Shown: positions 62,924 to 64,000 of the stretch, piece after piece
Numbering within the stretch: position 1 is the stretch's first letter
How the letters are laid out: each line of letters begins with the position of its first letter
NCBI GenBank assembly: GCA_921293015.1
Contig: OV121083.1
Coordinates: forward strand, 32,542,908-32,606,907
Source: Phorcus lineatus
Taxonomy: Eukaryota; Mollusca; Gastropoda; Trochida; Trochidae
Length of the DNA: 64,000 nucleotides
Direction of reading: 5' to 3'
The notes under the pieces: model-generated
What the model saw: only the letters and a program-made list of their open reading frames with translations
Told to the model about the DNA's origin: nothing
Databases searched by the model: none
Program-made: the position numbers and the translations under genes

Positions 62924-64000
62924 GTATAGACATACATGTAGCTACATTGATGTATGCAAGATAAAGAAAGACTGTTGAAATCAAAGATATCTTTGCACCT
63001 TTCTATATATGTTCAAGTATGTGGATACAATGTTCTTCCCTTAATCAAGTTTCAAGTTTATGTTTAATATGATAATATATGTTCTATATATCCTTATTCA
63101 AGCTTCAAGTATATATATAGACATACATGTAGCTACATTGATGTATGCAAGATAAAGAAAGACTGTTGAAATCAAAGATATCTTTGCACCTTTCTATATA
63201 TGTTCAAGTATGTGGATACAATGTTCTTCCCTTAATCAAGTTTCAAGTTTATGTTTAATATGATAATATATGTTCTATATATCCTTATTCAAGCTTCAAG
63301 TATATATATAGACATACATGTAGCTACATTGATGTATGCAAGATAAAGAAAGACTGTTGAAATCAAAGATATCTTTGCACCTTTCTATATATGTTCAAGT
63401 ATGTGGATACAATGTTCTTCCCTTAATCAAGTTTCAAGTTTATGTTTAATATGATAATATATGTTCTATATATCCTTATTCAAGCTTCAAGTATATATAT
63501 AGACATACATGTAGCTACATTGATGTATGCAAGATAAAGAAAGACTGTTGAAATCAAAGATATCTTTGCACCTTTCTATATATGTTCAAGTATGTGGATA
63601 CAATGTTCTTCCCTTAATCAAGTTTCAAGTTTATGTTTAATATGATAATATATGTTCTATATATCCTTATTCAAGCTTCAAGTATATATATAGACATACA
63701 TGTAGCTACATTGATGTATGCAAGATAAAGAAAGACTGTTGAAATCAAAGATATCTTTGCACCTTTCTATATATGTTCAAGTATGTGGATACAATGTTCT
63801 ACCCTTAATCAAGTTTCAAGTTTATGTTTAATATGATAATATATGTTCTATATATCCTTATTCAAGCTTCAAGTATATGTTCAAGTATGTGGATACAATG
63901 TTCTACCCTTATTCAAGTTTCAAGTTTATGTTTAATATGATAATATATGTTCTATATATCCTTATTCAAGCTTCAAGTATATGTTCAAGTATGTGGATAC
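62924..64000. repeat. 191-bp satellite array with 104-bp deletion derivative
   Basis: GACATACATGTAGCTACATT recurs at 62929, 63120, 63311, 63502 and 63693, an exact 191-bp period. Units one to four look identical by eye. Unit five differs at least in CTACCC for CTTCCC. From about 63870 the unit lacks 87 bp that include the ACATACATGTAGC segment, and repeats at 104 bp (GTATGTGGATAC at 63885 and 63989). The array continues past the window end. Its left edge overlaps a 66-codon frame that is not a gene. Confidence 0.95.

Overview
The window reads as non-coding, repeat-rich genomic DNA from an animal, most likely a gastropod mollusc and plausibly an abalone-like one. It is AT-rich, its longest open frame is 174 codons and is a decayed transposase, and it carries animal-type transposon families (Tc1, mariner, an APE-type LINE, a YR/SGNH retroelement), long CA/CT/GA microsatellites and several minisatellites. 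The gastropod suggestion rests on a short retroposon starting GTGAGTGAGTGAGTT followed by GGTTTAACG, which resembles repeats I associate with gastropod genomes; I could not search to confirm it. I found no intact host protein-coding gene, no rRNA gene and no intact tRNA gene.

Layout. 0-6 kb: CA microsatellite; two copies of an element with an internal ~62-bp minisatellite (2.48-2.96 and 5.36-5.70 kb) on either side of a broken tyrosine recombinase plus SGNH-domain remnant (minus strand, Ngaro-like), a possible BEL/Pao-type LTR end, and two inverted repeats. 7-10 kb: CT microsatellite and a 1.1-kb minisatellite with 27-bp and 29-bp subfamilies. 11-12 kb: Tc1 transposase pseudogene with its centre deleted. 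14-16 kb: 120-bp pure GA repeat and a complete short retroposon with 12-bp target-site duplications. 20-25.3 kb: hairpin, a short Tc1 3' fragment, a retroelement tail and a Tc1 5' fragment. 27.5-28.5 kb: ~150-bp diverged tandem repeat with a small insertion in its first unit. 30.7-34.3 kb: a LINE on the minus strand (ORF1, endonuclease, start of reverse transcriptase), interrupted by a 592-bp TA-flanked terminal-inverted-repeat element and bordered by a second foldback element. 35.8-36.8 kb: an unrecognised minus-strand frame and a mariner 5' fragment. 38.2-41.8 kb: an element built from HindIII-centred palindromes, a minisatellite split by a second copy of the TA-flanked element, and a mixed microsatellite. 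46-48 kb: third substantial Tc1 pseudogene, a second complete short retroposon (9-bp duplications) and a tRNA-like SINE head. 51.7-52.1 kb: the only promoter or first-exon-like segment, CpG-rich with a consensus splice donor. 55.4-55.8 kb: ~47-bp minisatellite. 62.9-64 kb: a near-identical 191-bp satellite with a 104-bp deletion derivative, running off the window end.

The genes do not work together as a pathway: every recognisable coding piece is a broken mobile-element gene. The informative content is nested insertion history and several non-autonomous families seen in two or more copies here. I see no evidence of a new molecular system. The best leads are the TA-flanked family, the short retroposon family, the palindrome element and the YR/SGNH remnant.
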